Shown: positions 29,650 to 40,472 of the stretch, piece after piece
How positions within the stretch are numbered: the stretch's first letter is position 1
Layout: each line of letters begins with the position of its first letter
Assembly (NCBI RefSeq): GCF_030159255.1
Contig: NZ_BSCT01000002.1
Coordinates: 62,001 to 126,000, forward strand
Source: Bradyrhizobium sp. SSBR45G
GTDB lineage: Bacteria > Pseudomonadota > Alphaproteobacteria > Rhizobiales > Xanthobacteraceae
Direction of reading: 5' to 3'
DNA length: 64,000 nucleotides
Program-made: the position numbers and the translations under genes
The notes under the pieces: model-generated
What the model saw: only the letters and a program-made list of their open reading frames with translations
The model's database searches: none
What the model was told of the DNA's origin: nothing

Positions 29650-29874
29650 ATGCTGCACGATGCCGGAATGCAGGTCATGAACGTGGAGCTGGTCAGCGAC
29701 GCCTATGCGATTGCGGCCAACTATCTGCGGCTGACCGGGGCGTTGCCGGACAGGATCACGCCGGACGATCGGCTCGTCGAAATCATCGTGCAACTGATCC
29801 ACCGCGGAGAATTCAACAAGCTCAGGCTCGCGAACAAGGCGATCTCGATGTTCGAGATGGCCCATCACGCCTGA
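29650..29874 (+). CDS. Small hypothetical protein
   Basis: 74 residues, MLHDAGMQVMNVELVSDAYA to MFEMAHHA, mostly helical, with no membrane segment. An ATG six codons downstream is an alternative start. TPDDRLVEIIVQLIHRGEFN is a well-ordered block, so it is likely conserved, but I do not recognise a family. It lies 18 bp before the next small gene on the same strand, so the two are probably co-transcribed. Confidence 0.7.
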   Translation: MLHDAGMQVMNVELVSDAYAIAANYLRLTGALPDRITPDDRLVEIIVQLIHRGEFNKLRLANKAISMFEMAHHA

Positions 29875-29892
29875 CCATGAAGAGGGGATGAT

Positions 29893-30114
29893 ATGGAAGC
29901 CGCCATCGATCGCATCATGCACACCTACGACCTGCTGGCGAACCGCACCGCTGCGGCCAGCGACGAGGCGCGGCGCAAGGTGAGTGCATACATCAAGACA
30001 CTGTTCGAGGCCGGCGAGCGCGATCCGCATCGCCTGACCGTGTGCGGCCTGACCTATCTGCGCCAGCTCGATGGCCGGGTGGATCCGGTGAAGGCGGGCT
30101 ATACCGGCCTTTGA
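29893..30114 (+). CDS. Small hypothetical protein
   Basis: 73 residues, MEAAIDRIMHTYDLLANRTA to VDPVKAGYTGL, helical and soluble. GAAGAGGGGATGAT gives it a Shine-Dalgarno. It forms a probable two-gene unit with the preceding 74-residue gene; a strong terminator follows 40 bp after its stop codon. I do not recognise a domain. The pair resembles other small Bradyrhizobium genes of unknown role. Confidence 0.75.
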   Translation: MEAAIDRIMHTYDLLANRTAAASDEARRKVSAYIKTLFEAGERDPHRLTVCGLTYLRQLDGRVDPVKAGYTGL

Positions 30115-30153
30115 CATCGGCTGCTCGCGCCGCGCGCTTGCCTCATGATACCG

Positions 30154-30199
30154 ACAACCTGTATGAGACCGTCCGGTTTCATGCAGGTTGTTTTGTTTT
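30154..30199 (+). terminator. Rho-independent terminator
   Basis: ACAACCTGTATGAGACC (30154-30170), loop GTCC, GGTTTCATGCAGGTTGT (30175-30191). The 17-bp stem has only G-T mismatches and is followed by TTTGTTTT. It ends the two-gene unit before 30114. Confidence 0.88.
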
Positions 30200-30209
30200 G
30201 GGGGGAGCG

Positions 30210-30692
30210 ATGCGTTTGGCGTCCTGGGTCGTCGGTCTGGCGGTGAACTTGGCTGTCGTGTGCGCACAGTCGAACTTGTCGACGAGCTCGGCCGAAACGG
30301 TCGCTGCACCGCAATTCACGAAAGAGTGGAAGGCGCTGGGAAAGATTGGCGCCTGCGCTGAGACGACGATCACGAAAATCTCTGATCGCGGCGAGAAGCC
30401 CTTGTCTCCCACCCCGTTCAAGTTGGGGGAAAAGCTCGACGAGGATGGTGAACCCCTGATGGATCAAGGGACCTACGTTCAGTACCAAAACGGCGCGGAG
30501 CAGATCGATGCCGAATGGATCGCCGGCGTCGCCCATTCCAAACTTGGGGATCCGGTGCGGCTCTGCACCGTCTGGAAGCCGAAGAAGTGCCCGCCGGGCG
30601 ATGATAGGGGGCGAATTTACAAGGCGACCAATCTCCGGACGAAGGAAACGTGGCAGATGTCGGAAAGCTGGCACTCCTGCGGCGGGGCCTGA
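30210..30692 (+). CDS. Secreted hypothetical protein
   Basis: 160 residues. MRLASWVVGLAVNLAVVCAQ is a signal-peptide-like start; cleavage may follow the Ala/Cys region. The mature part has five cysteines (in ACAETT, LCTVW, KKCPPGDDRG and SWHSCGG, plus one in the signal) that could form disulphides in the periplasm. GGGGGGAGCG precedes the ATG, and an extension 56 codons upstream starts within another gene and is not supported. It lies between a terminator and the glyA operon. The function is unknown. Confidence 0.75.
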   Translation: MRLASWVVGLAVNLAVVCAQSNLSTSSAETVAAPQFTKEWKALGKIGACAETTITKISDRGEKPLSPTPFKLGEKLDEDGEPLMDQGTYVQYQNGAEQIDAEWIAGVAHSKLGDPVRLCTVWKPKKCPPGDDRGRIYKATNLRTKETWQMSESWHSCGGA

Positions 30693-30877
30693 ACAGAGGC
30701 TTGCCCTCGCGGCCGTCCACCATATCTGGCGCAAATATCGGGTTTGACCCGCAACCGCTTGGCCTATCCCTTGGCCTGCCGCCGCCCGTATGGTAAGGGC
30801 AGGGGTCTTTTCCGACCGCCTTCACCGAACCGACCGCAGGCCACTTAAGGCTTTGCGGACGTGGAGATATTCCGCCG

Positions 30878-32182
30878 ATGACCGCTTCAAGCGCCAAGCC
30901 CGCCTCGTCCGTCGATTCCTTCTTTTCCGCCACCCTGGCCGAGGCCGATCCGGAGATCGCCGCCGCCATCAAGGGTGAGCTCGGTCGGCAACGGCACGAA
31001 ATCGAGCTGATCGCCTCGGAAAACATCGTCAGCCGAGCCGTCCTGGAGGCCCAGGGCTCGGTGATGACCAACAAATATGCCGAGGGGTATCCGGGCGCGC
31101 GCTATTACGGCGGCTGCGAATGGGTCGACGTCGCCGAGAACCTCGCGATCGACCGCGCCAAGAAGCTGTTCGGGGCCAATTTCGCCAACGTCCAGCCGAA
31201 CTCCGGCAGCCAGATGAACCAGGCGGTGTTCCTGGCGCTCTTGCAGCCCGGCGATACCTTCATGGGCCTCGACCTCGCCGCAGGCGGCCATCTGACCCAT
31301 GGCTCGCCGGTCAACATGTCCGGCAAGTGGTTCAAGGCCGCGCATTACACCGTGCGGCGTGACGACCATCTGATCGACATGGATGCGGTGGCGAAGCAGG
31401 CCGAGGAGGTCAAGCCGAAGCTGATCATCGCCGGCGGCAGCGCCTATTCGCGCCCCTGGGACTTCAAGCGCTTCCGCGAGATCGCCGACAGCGTTGGCGC
31501 CTATTTCCTGGTCGACATGGCGCATTTCGCCGGCCTCGTCGCCGGTGGCGCGCATGCCTCGCCGATTCCCCACGCCCACATCGTCACCACCACGACCCAC
31601 AAGTCGCTGCGCGGCCCGCGCGGCGGCCTGATCCTGTGGAACGACGAGCAGTTCACCAAGAAGCTCAACTCGGCGATCTTCCCGGGCCTGCAGGGCGGCC
31701 CCTTGATGCATGTGATCGCGGCCAAGGCGGTGGCGTTTGCCGAGGCGCTGCGGCCGGAGTTCAAGGTCTACGCGAAGAACATCGTCGAGAATGCGAAGGC
31801 GCTGGCGGAATCGCTGCGCGCGCAGGGGTTCGACATCGTCTCCGGCGGAACCGACAACCATCTGATGCTGGTCGACCTCCGGCCGAAGGGGCTGAAGGGC
31901 AACGCGTCGGAGAAGGCACTGGTCCGTGCCGGCATCACCTGCAACAAGAACGGCATTCCGTTCGACCCCGAGAAGCCGTTCGTCACCTCGGGCCTGCGGC
32001 TCGGCACCCCGGCGGCGACCACGCGCGGCTTCGGCGTGGCCGAATTCCAGCAGGTCGGCAGCCTGATCGCCGAGGTGCTGAACGCGATCGCGCAAGGTCC
32101 GGACGGCAGCGCGCCGCTGGTGGAAGCCGCGGTCAAGGAGAGGGTGAAGGCGCTGACCGACCGGTTCCCGATCTATCAGTAA
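30878..32182 (+). CDS. glyA: Serine hydroxymethyltransferase
   Basis: 434 residues. It converts serine and tetrahydrofolate to glycine and methylene-THF, in the cytoplasm. The PLP-binding Lys242 is in [15 protein letters not shown]. The substrate/PLP site contains [21 protein letters not shown] and [14 protein letters not shown]. It begins a plus-strand run glyA, nrdR, ribD, ribE, ribH, nusB, thiL, the common alphaproteobacterial order. nrdR starts 14 bp after its stop. Glycine made here is the ligand of the riboswitch at 5954-6148, but the two loci are not otherwise linked. Confidence 0.97.
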   Translation: MTASSAKPASSVDSFFSATLAEADPEIAAAIKGELGRQRHEIELIASENIVSRAVLEAQGSVMTNKYAEGYPGARYYGGCEWVDVAENLAIDRAKKLFGANFANVQPNSGSQMNQAVFLALLQPGDTFMGLDLAAGGHLTHGSPVNMSGKWFKAAHYTVRRDDHLIDMDAVAKQAEEVKPKLIIAGGSAYSRPWDFKRFREIADSVGAYFLVDMAHFAGLVAGGAHASPIPHAHIVTTTTHKSLRGPRGGLILWNDEQFTKKLNSAIFPGLQGGPLMHVIAAKAVAFAEALRPEFKVYAKNIVENAKALAESLRAQGFDIVSGGTDNHLMLVDLRPKGLKGNASEKALVRAGITCNKNGIPFDPEKPFVTSGLRLGTPAATTRGFGVAEFQQVGSLIAEVLNAIAQGPDGSAPLVEAAVKERVKALTDRFPIYQ

Positions 32183-32196
32183 GGCTTGAAGCCACG

Positions 32197-32682
32197 ATGC
32201 GCTGCCCGAGCTGCAACAGCCTCGATACGCAGGTGAAGGACTCCCGCCCCACCGAGGATTCCTCGGTGATCCGGCGGCGGCGAGTCTGCGTCACCTGCAA
32301 CTTCCGCTTCACGACTTTCGAGCGGGTGCAGCTGCGCGAACTCACCGTCATCAAGCGCAACAGCCGCCGCGTGCCGTTCGACCGCGACAAGCTGATGCGT
32401 TCGGTGCAGATCTCCCTGCGCAAGCGCTCGGTCGATCCCGAGCGGGTGGAGAAGATGGTGTCGGCGATCGTGCGCGAGCTCGAGAGCGGTGGCGAATCGG
32501 AAGTGTCCTCGGAGGCGATCGGCGAGATCGTGATGGAGCATCTGCGCGACCTCGACGACGTCGCCTATGTCCGCTTCGCCTCGGTCTACCGCAATTTCCG
32601 TGAGGCCAAGGATTTCGAGGCCGTGCTCGGCGAGCTCTCGGCCGAGGACGAGACGCCGCGGCTTGCGCCGGTCCGCAAATGA
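32197..32682 (+). CDS. nrdR: Transcriptional repressor NrdR
   Basis: 161 residues. Zinc-ribbon cysteines Cys3, Cys6, Cys31 and Cys34 (MRCPSCNS and VCVTCNFRF) are followed by an ATP-cone domain ([27 protein letters not shown]). NrdR senses dATP/ATP and represses ribonucleotide reductase genes. The end overlaps ribD by ATGA, and glyA precedes it by 14 bp. This placement in a glyA/rib operon is normal for alphaproteobacteria. Confidence 0.97.
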   Translation: MRCPSCNSLDTQVKDSRPTEDSSVIRRRRVCVTCNFRFTTFERVQLRELTVIKRNSRRVPFDRDKLMRSVQISLRKRSVDPERVEKMVSAIVRELESGGESEVSSEAIGEIVMEHLRDLDDVAYVRFASVYRNFREAKDFEAVLGELSAEDETPRLAPVRK

Positions 32683-33830
32683 TCTTCCGGATCCTGGTCG
32701 ATCAGGTCGGTGAGAAGCTGAAGGCGCAAAAGGACGCCGACCGCCGCTACATGCAGCTGGCGCTGACGCTCGGCCGTCGCGGGCAGGGACGGACCTGGCC
32801 GAACCCCGCCGTCGGCGCCGTGGTGGTCAAGGACGGCGTGATCGTCGGCCGTGGCTGGACGCAGCCGGGCGGACGGCCGCACGCCGAGCCGGAGGCGCTT
32901 CGCCGCGCCGGGGCGGCCGCCAAGGGCGCCACGCTCTACGTGACGCTCGAGCCATGCTCGCACTTCGGCAAGTCGCCGCCCTGCGCCGATGCCGTGATCG
33001 CGGCCGGGATCAGCCGTGTCGTCTCGGCGATCGAGGATCCCAATCCCGAGGTCTCGGGGCAGGGGCATGCCCGGCTCCGCGCCGCCGGCATCCAGGTCGA
33101 GGTCGGCCTCTGCTCGGCCGACGCCAAGCGCGACCATGCCGGCTTTTTCCGCCGCATCCGCGATGGCCGGCCGCACGTGATCCTGAAGCTCGCGGTCTCC
33201 GCCGATGGCAAGATCGCTGCCGCCGACAACAAGCCGGTGGCCATTACCGGCGAGGCAGCGCGGATCCGCGTGCATCTGTTGCGCGCCCAGAGCGACGCCA
33301 TCCTGATCGGGGTGCGCACCGCGATCGCCGATGATCCGCTGCTGACTTGCCGGCTGCCCGGAATGGAGGCTCGCTCGCCAGTCCGGGTCGTCCTCGATCC
33401 GATGCTGCGGCTTCCGGCCGCCAGGCGCCTGATGCAGTCGGCGCGCACCACGCCGCTCTGGCTGGTTGCGTCCGAGGTTGCAGAGCCGGCCACGGCGACC
33501 CGGCTTGGGGCTGCCGGTGCACAGGTGATCCGGGTGCCGCCGCAGGCCGACCCTTCCGCGCTGGAGCCGCCGGCGGTGCTCAAGGCTCTCGCCGAGAAAG
33601 GCATCACGCGCCTGATGATCGAAGGCGGCAGCCGCGTCGCATCATCTTTCATGGCGAGCGGCCTGGTCGATGAAATCTGGCTCCTGCGCGGCCCCGGCGA
33701 GATCGGCGCCGATGGGATTGCTGCGCTGGACGCATTGCCGCTGACCGCAATCACGCAGTCGCCGGCCTATCGGGTTCGTGCTAGCGAAACGCTCGATCCC
33801 GACACACTTACGATTTACGAGCGCGTGTAA
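32679..33830 (+). CDS. ribD: Bifunctional diaminohydroxyphosphoribosylaminopyrimidine deaminase/uracil reductase
   Basis: 383 residues. The N-terminal deaminase domain binds zinc via His in RPHAEPEAL and two Cys in [12 protein letters not shown]. The C-terminal reductase domain starts about residue 165 ([16 protein letters not shown]) and contains [11 protein letters not shown]. These are steps two and three of riboflavin synthesis. It overlaps nrdR by ATGA at its start, and its stop TAA shares its last base with the ribE ATG, so translation is tightly coupled through the operon. Confidence 0.96.
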   Translation: MIFRILVDQVGEKLKAQKDADRRYMQLALTLGRRGQGRTWPNPAVGAVVVKDGVIVGRGWTQPGGRPHAEPEALRRAGAAAKGATLYVTLEPCSHFGKSPPCADAVIAAGISRVVSAIEDPNPEVSGQGHARLRAAGIQVEVGLCSADAKRDHAGFFRRIRDGRPHVILKLAVSADGKIAAADNKPVAITGEAARIRVHLLRAQSDAILIGVRTAIADDPLLTCRLPGMEARSPVRVVLDPMLRLPAARRLMQSARTTPLWLVASEVAEPATATRLGAAGAQVIRVPPQADPSALEPPAVLKALAEKGITRLMIEGGSRVASSFMASGLVDEIWLLRGPGEIGADGIAALDALPLTAITQSPAYRVRASETLDPDTLTIYERV

Positions 33831-34438
33831 TGTTCACAGGCATCGTCACCGACATTGGCGAGATCGTCAGCCTGACGCCGCGGACGGAAGGCAAGCTGCA
33901 TCGGCTGCGCATTGCCTGTCGTTATGATCAGGCCGGCATCGCCGATGGCGCATCCATCGCCAACAATGGCGTCTGCCTCACCGTTGTGCAGTCGGGCGTG
34001 ACCGACGGAAAGACATGGTTCGAGGTCGATGCTGCCGCGGAGACGCTGGCGCTGACGACCGCGAAGCACTGGCGTGTCGGGACGAAGCTCAACCTGGAGC
34101 GGGCGCTGAAGATCGGCGACGAGCTCGGCGGCCACATCGTCTCGGGTCATGTCGACGGCATCGCGACCATCGTCAGCCGCGAGGAGCTGCCGGACATGGC
34201 GCGCTTCGTGCTGAAGACCACCCGGGAGCTGGCGCGCTTCATCGCCACCAAGGGCTCGGTAACGCTCGACGGCGTCTCGCTCACGATCAACACCGTCGAC
34301 GAGCTGAACTTCTCGGTTCTCATCATTCCGCATACGCTGTCGGTTACCACGCTGTCGTCCTGGCAGGGCGGCAGCGAGATCAATCTCGAGGTCGACCTGA
34401 TGGCGCGCTACGCCGCGCGCCTCACGGAAATGAAGTAA
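33830..34438 (+). CDS. ribE: Riboflavin synthase alpha chain
   Basis: 202 residues made of two similar lumazine-binding halves. The N-terminus [15 protein letters not shown] is diagnostic. Two GS(V)xLDGVSLT-type motifs occur: VNNGVCLT-like SIANNGVCLTVV in the first half and VTLDGVSLTIN in the second. It dismutates 6,7-dimethyl-8-ribityllumazine to riboflavin. The start shares a base with the ribD stop codon. A 180-bp repeat-containing gap separates it from ribH. The gene is called ribC in some species. Confidence 0.96.
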   Translation: MFTGIVTDIGEIVSLTPRTEGKLHRLRIACRYDQAGIADGASIANNGVCLTVVQSGVTDGKTWFEVDAAAETLALTTAKHWRVGTKLNLERALKIGDELGGHIVSGHVDGIATIVSREELPDMARFVLKTTRELARFIATKGSVTLDGVSLTINTVDELNFSVLIIPHTLSVTTLSSWQGGSEINLEVDLMARYAARLTEMK

Positions 34439-34496
34439 CGCCCCTGGCGGGGCCTTTCAGTCTTGGCTTTGCCGGCTGTGACGCCTACAAGGCCAG

Positions 34497-34592
34497 CCCT
34501 CATGGTAAGGCGGCGCGCCGTCTCGAACCACGAGGGCCGATTTTTCATCTTCCCCTTCGAGACGCGGCCAAAACGCCGCTGCGCAGGGTGAG
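34497..34592. repeat. Dispersed palindromic element, family B copy 2
   Basis: CCCTCATGGT (34497-34506) faces ACCACGAGGG (34527-34536). GTCTCGAACCA and CCCCTTCGAGACG match the copy at 11712-11854. It lies between ribE and ribH inside the operon. A short GCCCC-TGGC-GGGGC hairpin (34440-34453) followed by CTTTCAG stands directly after the ribE stop and could attenuate transcription. Confidence 0.65.
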
Positions 34593-34618
34593 TCACCTGT
34601 GACAATGGAAACACAACC

Positions 34619-35110
34619 ATGGCAGACGCACGGCGCGCGCCGCTCAAAGACCAGACCGACATTTCCGGCGCCCGGGCGCTGATCGTCGAGGCCCGCTTCT
34701 ACGACGACCTCCAGGACGCGATGCTCGAAGGCGCCACCGCCGAGCTGAAGGCGGCCGGCGTGACCTACGACGTCCTGACCGTGACAGGCTCGCTGGAGAT
34801 TCCGGCGACCATCGCCATCGCGCTCGACGCGGCTGCAAAGAACGGCACGCCCTATGATGCGGCCATCGCGCTCGGTTGCGTCATCCGCGGCGACACCATC
34901 CATTTCGAGATCGTGTCGCAGGAATCCTCGCGGGCGCTGATGGACCTGTCGGTGGCGCGCGGCCTGCCGCTCGGCAACGGCATCCTGACCGTCAACAACG
35001 AAGACCAGGCCTGGGCGCGGGCCCGCGTCTCCGAGATGAACAAGGGCGGCGACGCCGCGCGCGCGGCGCTCGCCGTGCTGCGCATCAAACGCCGTCTGGC
35101 GCGAGGCTGA
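34619..35110 (+). CDS. ribH: 6,7-dimethyl-8-ribityllumazine synthase
   Basis: 163 residues. [19 protein letters not shown] is the family signature with the catalytic His. [20 protein letters not shown] and [14 protein letters not shown] form the rest of the active site. The enzyme condenses 5-amino-6-ribitylamino-uracil with dihydroxybutanone phosphate in 60-mer or pentameric shells. nusB starts one base after its stop codon. Shine-Dalgarno evidence is weak (CAATGGAAACACAACC). I see no FMN riboswitch in the 180-bp gap upstream. Confidence 0.96.
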   Translation: MADARRAPLKDQTDISGARALIVEARFYDDLQDAMLEGATAELKAAGVTYDVLTVTGSLEIPATIAIALDAAAKNGTPYDAAIALGCVIRGDTIHFEIVSQESSRALMDLSVARGLPLGNGILTVNNEDQAWARARVSEMNKGGDAARAALAVLRIKRRLARG

Positions 35111-35111
35111 C

Positions 35112-35621
35112 ATGGCCGAGAGCAGCAACAAGCCCTTCAAAGGCCCGATGCGAACCAACGATCGCAAGGCCAACCGCCGCGGCGCCGCGCGGCTCGCCGC
35201 CGTGCAGGCGCTCTACCAGATGGACATCGCCGGCGCCGGCATCAACGACGTGCTCGCCGAGTTCGAGAGCCACTGGCTCGGCAACGAGGTCGAGGGCGAG
35301 CAGTATCTGCCGGCCGAGGCCGCCTTCTTCCGCGACATCGTCTCTGGCGTGGTGCGCGACCAGACCAAGATCGATCCGGTGCTGGACACGGCGCTGGAGC
35401 GCGGCTGGCCGCTGCAGCGGATCGAGGCGATCCTGCGCGCGGTGCTGCGCGCCGGGGCCTATGAGCTGGAGCGGCGCAAGGACATTCCGGCGCGCGTGGT
35501 GGTCTCCGAATATGTCGACATCGCCCACGCCTTCGTCGAGCGCGACGAGACCGGCATGGTGAATGCGGTGCTGGAGCAACTCGCCCGGCAATACCGCGCC
35601 GACGAGATGGGGCAGAGGTAG
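35112..35621 (+). CDS. nusB: Transcription antitermination factor NusB
   Basis: 169 residues. The all-helical NusB core begins RGAARLAAVQALYQMDIAG, and the conserved IEAILRAVLRAGAYEL and VVVSEYVDIAHAF complete it. With NusE it binds boxA of rRNA leaders. It lies one base after ribH, as in many bacteria. The N-terminal 18 residues are a basic extension (KPFKGPMRTNDRKANRRG). A 188-bp gap with a palindromic repeat follows before thiL. Confidence 0.96.
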   Translation: MAESSNKPFKGPMRTNDRKANRRGAARLAAVQALYQMDIAGAGINDVLAEFESHWLGNEVEGEQYLPAEAAFFRDIVSGVVRDQTKIDPVLDTALERGWPLQRIEAILRAVLRAGAYELERRKDIPARVVVSEYVDIAHAFVERDETGMVNAVLEQLARQYRADEMGQR

Positions 35622-35682
35622 TCATGGGGGGCGCCGGACCAAAATCGTTGCGGACCGGAGCCCTGCCAGCTTGTTCATTCGA

Positions 35683-35787
35683 CTGTCATCACCCGCGAAA
35701 GCGGGTGATCCAGTATTCCAGAGACGCCCGAGGGATACGGAAGGGCTGCGGCGTACTGGTTCGCCCGGTCAAGCCGGGCGATGACAG
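35683..35787. repeat. REP-like palindrome between nusB and thiL
   Basis: CTGTCATCACCCGCGAAAGC onward pairs, with mismatches, with GGCGTACTGGTTCGCCCGG...GATGACAG. Each arm has its own small hairpin, such as ACCCGCGAAAGCGGGT at 35691-35706. It is a dispersed repeat of the same class as at 12849-12977. Confidence 0.7.
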
Positions 35788-35808
35788 CGGAGCGTGAGGC
35801 AGGCGCCC

Positions 35809-36804
35809 ATGACTCAGGATGCTCCCTCCGGCGAAGACTCCCTGATCGCCCGCTTTTTCAAGCCGCTGGCGACCGATCCCGGCGCCTTTGGCCTGGTCGA
35901 TGACGCCGCGATCATTCCGGCCGATGGCGACGACCTCGTGGTCAACACCGACGCCATCGTCGAAGGCGTCCATTATTTGCCGGACGACCCTCCCGACACG
36001 ATCGCGCGCAAGGCGCTGCGGGTGAACCTGTCGGATCTGGCCGCCAAGGGCGCGGTCCCCGCCGGCTTCCTGCTGACGCTCGCGCTGCGCGAGAGGGACG
36101 AAGCCTGGCTCGCGGCCTTCGCCCGTGGCCTCGGCGAGGACGCAGCAAGCTTCGGCTGCCCGCTGCTCGGCGGCGACACCGTGTCGACGCCGGGCCCGGT
36201 CATGATCTCGATCACCGCCTGGGGCCGGGTGCCCCGGGGGCGCATGGTGCACCGCTTCGGGGCCCGTCCCGGCGACCGGGTGGTGGTCACCGGATCGATC
36301 GGCGATGCCGCCCTTGGCCTGCGCATCCTTCAGGGCAAAGCGGAGGCTGTCGCATTGGCCGACGATCCCGCCGCGCGGGATATGCTGATCGGCCGCTATC
36401 ACGTGCCGCAGCCGCGCCATGCGCTGGCGGGCGCGGTGCGGGACTTCGCGACCGCATCGATGGACGTGTCCGACGGCCTCGCGGGTGACCTGACCAAGCT
36501 TTGTGCTGCCTCTTGTGTGAGCGCCGACATCGCGCTGTCACAGGTCCCGATCTCATCAGCGGCTGCAAAGCTTCTTGCTGCGGGATCGGCCGAGCTGGAA
36601 ACTCTGATCTCCGGCGGCGACGACTACGAGATCCTCTGCACTGTTCCCGCAGTGCAATGCGACGTGTTTTGCGCGGCAGCTGCAGCGGCCGGCGTTGCCG
36701 TGACCGACATCGGCACCATCGTCGAAGGAGCGCGGCCGCCACGCTTCCTGGACGGGCAGGGCCGTCCGGTGCCGCTGAAACGGCTGTCCTTCAGCCACTT
36801 CTGA
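35809..36804 (+). CDS. thiL: Thiamine-monophosphate kinase
   Basis: 331 residues. It phosphorylates thiamine monophosphate to the active cofactor thiamine diphosphate. Family motifs are present: LVDDAAIIPADGDDLVVNTD (Mg and ATP contacts), VNLSDLAAKGAVPAGF, and the C-terminal SMDVSDGLAGDLTKLC and ISGGDDYEILCTVP. It is the last gene of the glyA-rib-nusB run; the start selected (MTQDAPSGEDS) is the nearest to the family N-terminus. No thiamine riboswitch is seen. Confidence 0.96.
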   Translation: MTQDAPSGEDSLIARFFKPLATDPGAFGLVDDAAIIPADGDDLVVNTDAIVEGVHYLPDDPPDTIARKALRVNLSDLAAKGAVPAGFLLTLALRERDEAWLAAFARGLGEDAASFGCPLLGGDTVSTPGPVMISITAWGRVPRGRMVHRFGARPGDRVVVTGSIGDAALGLRILQGKAEAVALADDPAARDMLIGRYHVPQPRHALAGAVRDFATASMDVSDGLAGDLTKLCAASCVSADIALSQVPISSAAAKLLAAGSAELETLISGGDDYEILCTVPAVQCDVFCAAAAAAGVAVTDIGTIVEGARPPRFLDGQGRPVPLKRLSFSHF

Positions 36805-37006
36805 GTAGCGTTCGCAGCCGCACATTGCGACCAAAGAAGCGTCTGAATTTGGAGCGGTTCAGGCGTCGCGGCGTTGCGTCATCATGGCGATTTTGGCAAG
36901 GTCCATGCCGTTCGGCGGCTCCGCCCGGAGCGGCCCGACTAGGGGGCGTGCGTCGCACAATCGCGGCGTGACGTAGTTAGAAAAAGCAAAGAGCCGAGGA
37001 AACTAA

Positions 37007-39127
<2,121 letters not shown>

Positions 39128-39146
39128 GGTGTCACCGCCGACGACT

Positions 39147-39177
39147 AGAGACCTGCGGCATTGATCCGCAGGTCTCT
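39147..39177 (+). terminator. Hairpin terminator after hppA
   Basis: AGAGACCTGCGG, loop CATTGAT, CCGCAGGTCTCT, a perfect 12-bp stem 20 bp after the hppA stop codon. It lacks a T-tract, so it may need Rho or act as an mRNA-stabilising end. The methyltransferase islet begins directly after it. Confidence 0.7.
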
Positions 39178-39296
39178 AACTCCAGCGAGAATACCGATTC
39201 TCAAGGTCGTCTTTGAAGGTGGTGAGTCTAATTGGCGCACCAAGAATCCTCGCGGCTGCGATGTATCTGCTAGTCTGTGGCAAGCAGGAGATTCGT

Positions 39297-39899
39297 ATGG
39301 CCGACGCAACCTACAACCTCAATGGCGGTTTCAAGCCGACCACCAAGCGGTTTGCAGATCTGGATGGCCCAGATTTCTTTCCCACCCCGCGATGGGCTAC
39401 ATTTGCGCTGATTGATAACGAGGATTTCAAGGGCGAGATTTGGGAGAGCGCATGCGGTGACGGCAGCATGTCGCGCGTTCTCGAAGAGACAGGTCAGCGC
39501 GTTAGGAGTTCGGATCTGTACGATCGTGGCTATGGGGAGGTCGGATTTGATTTTCTCACGCCCCAGTGGTCATCCGATAACATTGTCACGAACCCTCCGT
39601 ACAACTGTGCCGAAGGGTTTGTTGCGAGTGGCGTCAAACACGCTAGGAAGAAGTTCGCTCTCTTGTTGCGCCTAGCCTTTCTTGAGGGAGCCAATCGGGC
39701 AAATACAATCTTTACGCGCAATCCGCCCGCACGTGTGTGGGTCTTTAGCGAGCGGATAACGTTTTATCCCAGCGGTGTTCAGCCGAAGGGTAGCGGAACA
39801 ACTGCATATGCTTGGTTCGTCTGGGACAAGGAAGCGCCGGGCCGAACCGAGTTGAGGTGGTTCAAGCCCGGCTATAGAGCGCGCTACGCCGCCGCCTGA
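39297..39899 (+). CDS. Phage-type DNA methyltransferase (orphan, NPPY motif)
   Basis: 200 residues. Motif I is IWESACGDGSMSRVLEE and motif IV is IVTNPPYNCAEGF, the NPPY of N6-adenine or N4-cytosine methylases. WVFSERITFYPSG and TAYAWFVWDK complete the phage-style fold. No restriction enzyme gene is nearby, so it is an orphan methylase. CAGGAGATTCGT gives a good Shine-Dalgarno. GC content is visibly lower than in the flanking genes, which suggests recent acquisition, probably from a phage. The convergent gene on the other strand overlaps its last 16 bp. Confidence 0.85.
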   Translation: MADATYNLNGGFKPTTKRFADLDGPDFFPTPRWATFALIDNEDFKGEIWESACGDGSMSRVLEETGQRVRSSDLYDRGYGEVGFDFLTPQWSSDNIVTNPPYNCAEGFVASGVKHARKKFALLLRLAFLEGANRANTIFTRNPPARVWVFSERITFYPSGVQPKGSGTTAYAWFVWDKEAPGRTELRWFKPGYRARYAAA

Positions 39900-40210
39900 C
39901 GACGCAGCAGCTTGCGACCCGATTCCGTCACGCGATAGCCGACCCGCGGCACGTGGGTCAGGTAACCCTCGCAGATGAAGTTGCCCGCAGTCTCGTGGTG
40001 AGATTTAATGTTGCGGATCTTCTGCTCCCACATCTTTTCGCGGGGACGTTTGGTCGACTGAATCATGTCCAAAGCCGAAAGCCGGTGCCGTCGCGGCACT
40101 TCCTTCCGGAGAGCAGAATAGGACGCAATTCCATCAGTCCGCTCTGATCCGATCGCAACTGCGATCAGCGCAACTTCCTCTTCCGTGATCTCACCAATCT
40201 TACTAGCCAT
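39884..40210 (-). CDS. Small winged-helix-like protein of the accessory islet
   Basis: 108 residues, MASKIGEITEEEVALIAVAI to LLRRQAAA. The middle contains Lys/Arg-rich RPREKMWEQKIRNIKSHH, and the C-terminus GYLTHVPRVGYRVTESGRKLL reads like the wing of a winged helix. AGAAGGAC lies about 8 nt before the ATG; a long upstream extension is not supported. It overlaps the methyltransferase gene tail-to-tail by 16 bp, and both look transferred together. I do not recognise a named family; a phage or plasmid regulator or a DNA-binding accessory is plausible. Confidence 0.6.
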   Translation of the reverse strand: MASKIGEITEEEVALIAVAIGSERTDGIASYSALRKEVPRRHRLSALDMIQSTKRPREKMWEQKIRNIKSHHETAGNFICEGYLTHVPRVGYRVTESGRKLLRRQAAA

Positions 40211-40472
40211 TCCGAAGTCCTTCTGAAAACCCCAGCGGCGTGAAACCAAGTGTTCACTTGACAGTTCTAAGCTCAGCGTTACATATCGTCTCGTGATCAC
40301 AACGTTCCAGCCGTGAGGATGGGATGATGGCCCGGTCGGCGTTTCCACCGCCTTCCGGGCCTGTTGCTGCCCAGCGTCGCTAGGCCCATAGCAGGTATGC
40401 ACCCATTCCCCGGGTTCAAGGGCTCTCAACGGAATTTCATCTTTTTTCGAGCGACGAAACGGTTTTTGCCGG

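Noticed and set aside
32679-35110. FMN riboswitch for the rib genes
   Set aside because: No FMN aptamer sequence was seen upstream of ribD, ribE or ribH.
35622-35808. Thiamine riboswitch before thiL
   Set aside because: The gap holds only a palindromic repeat.
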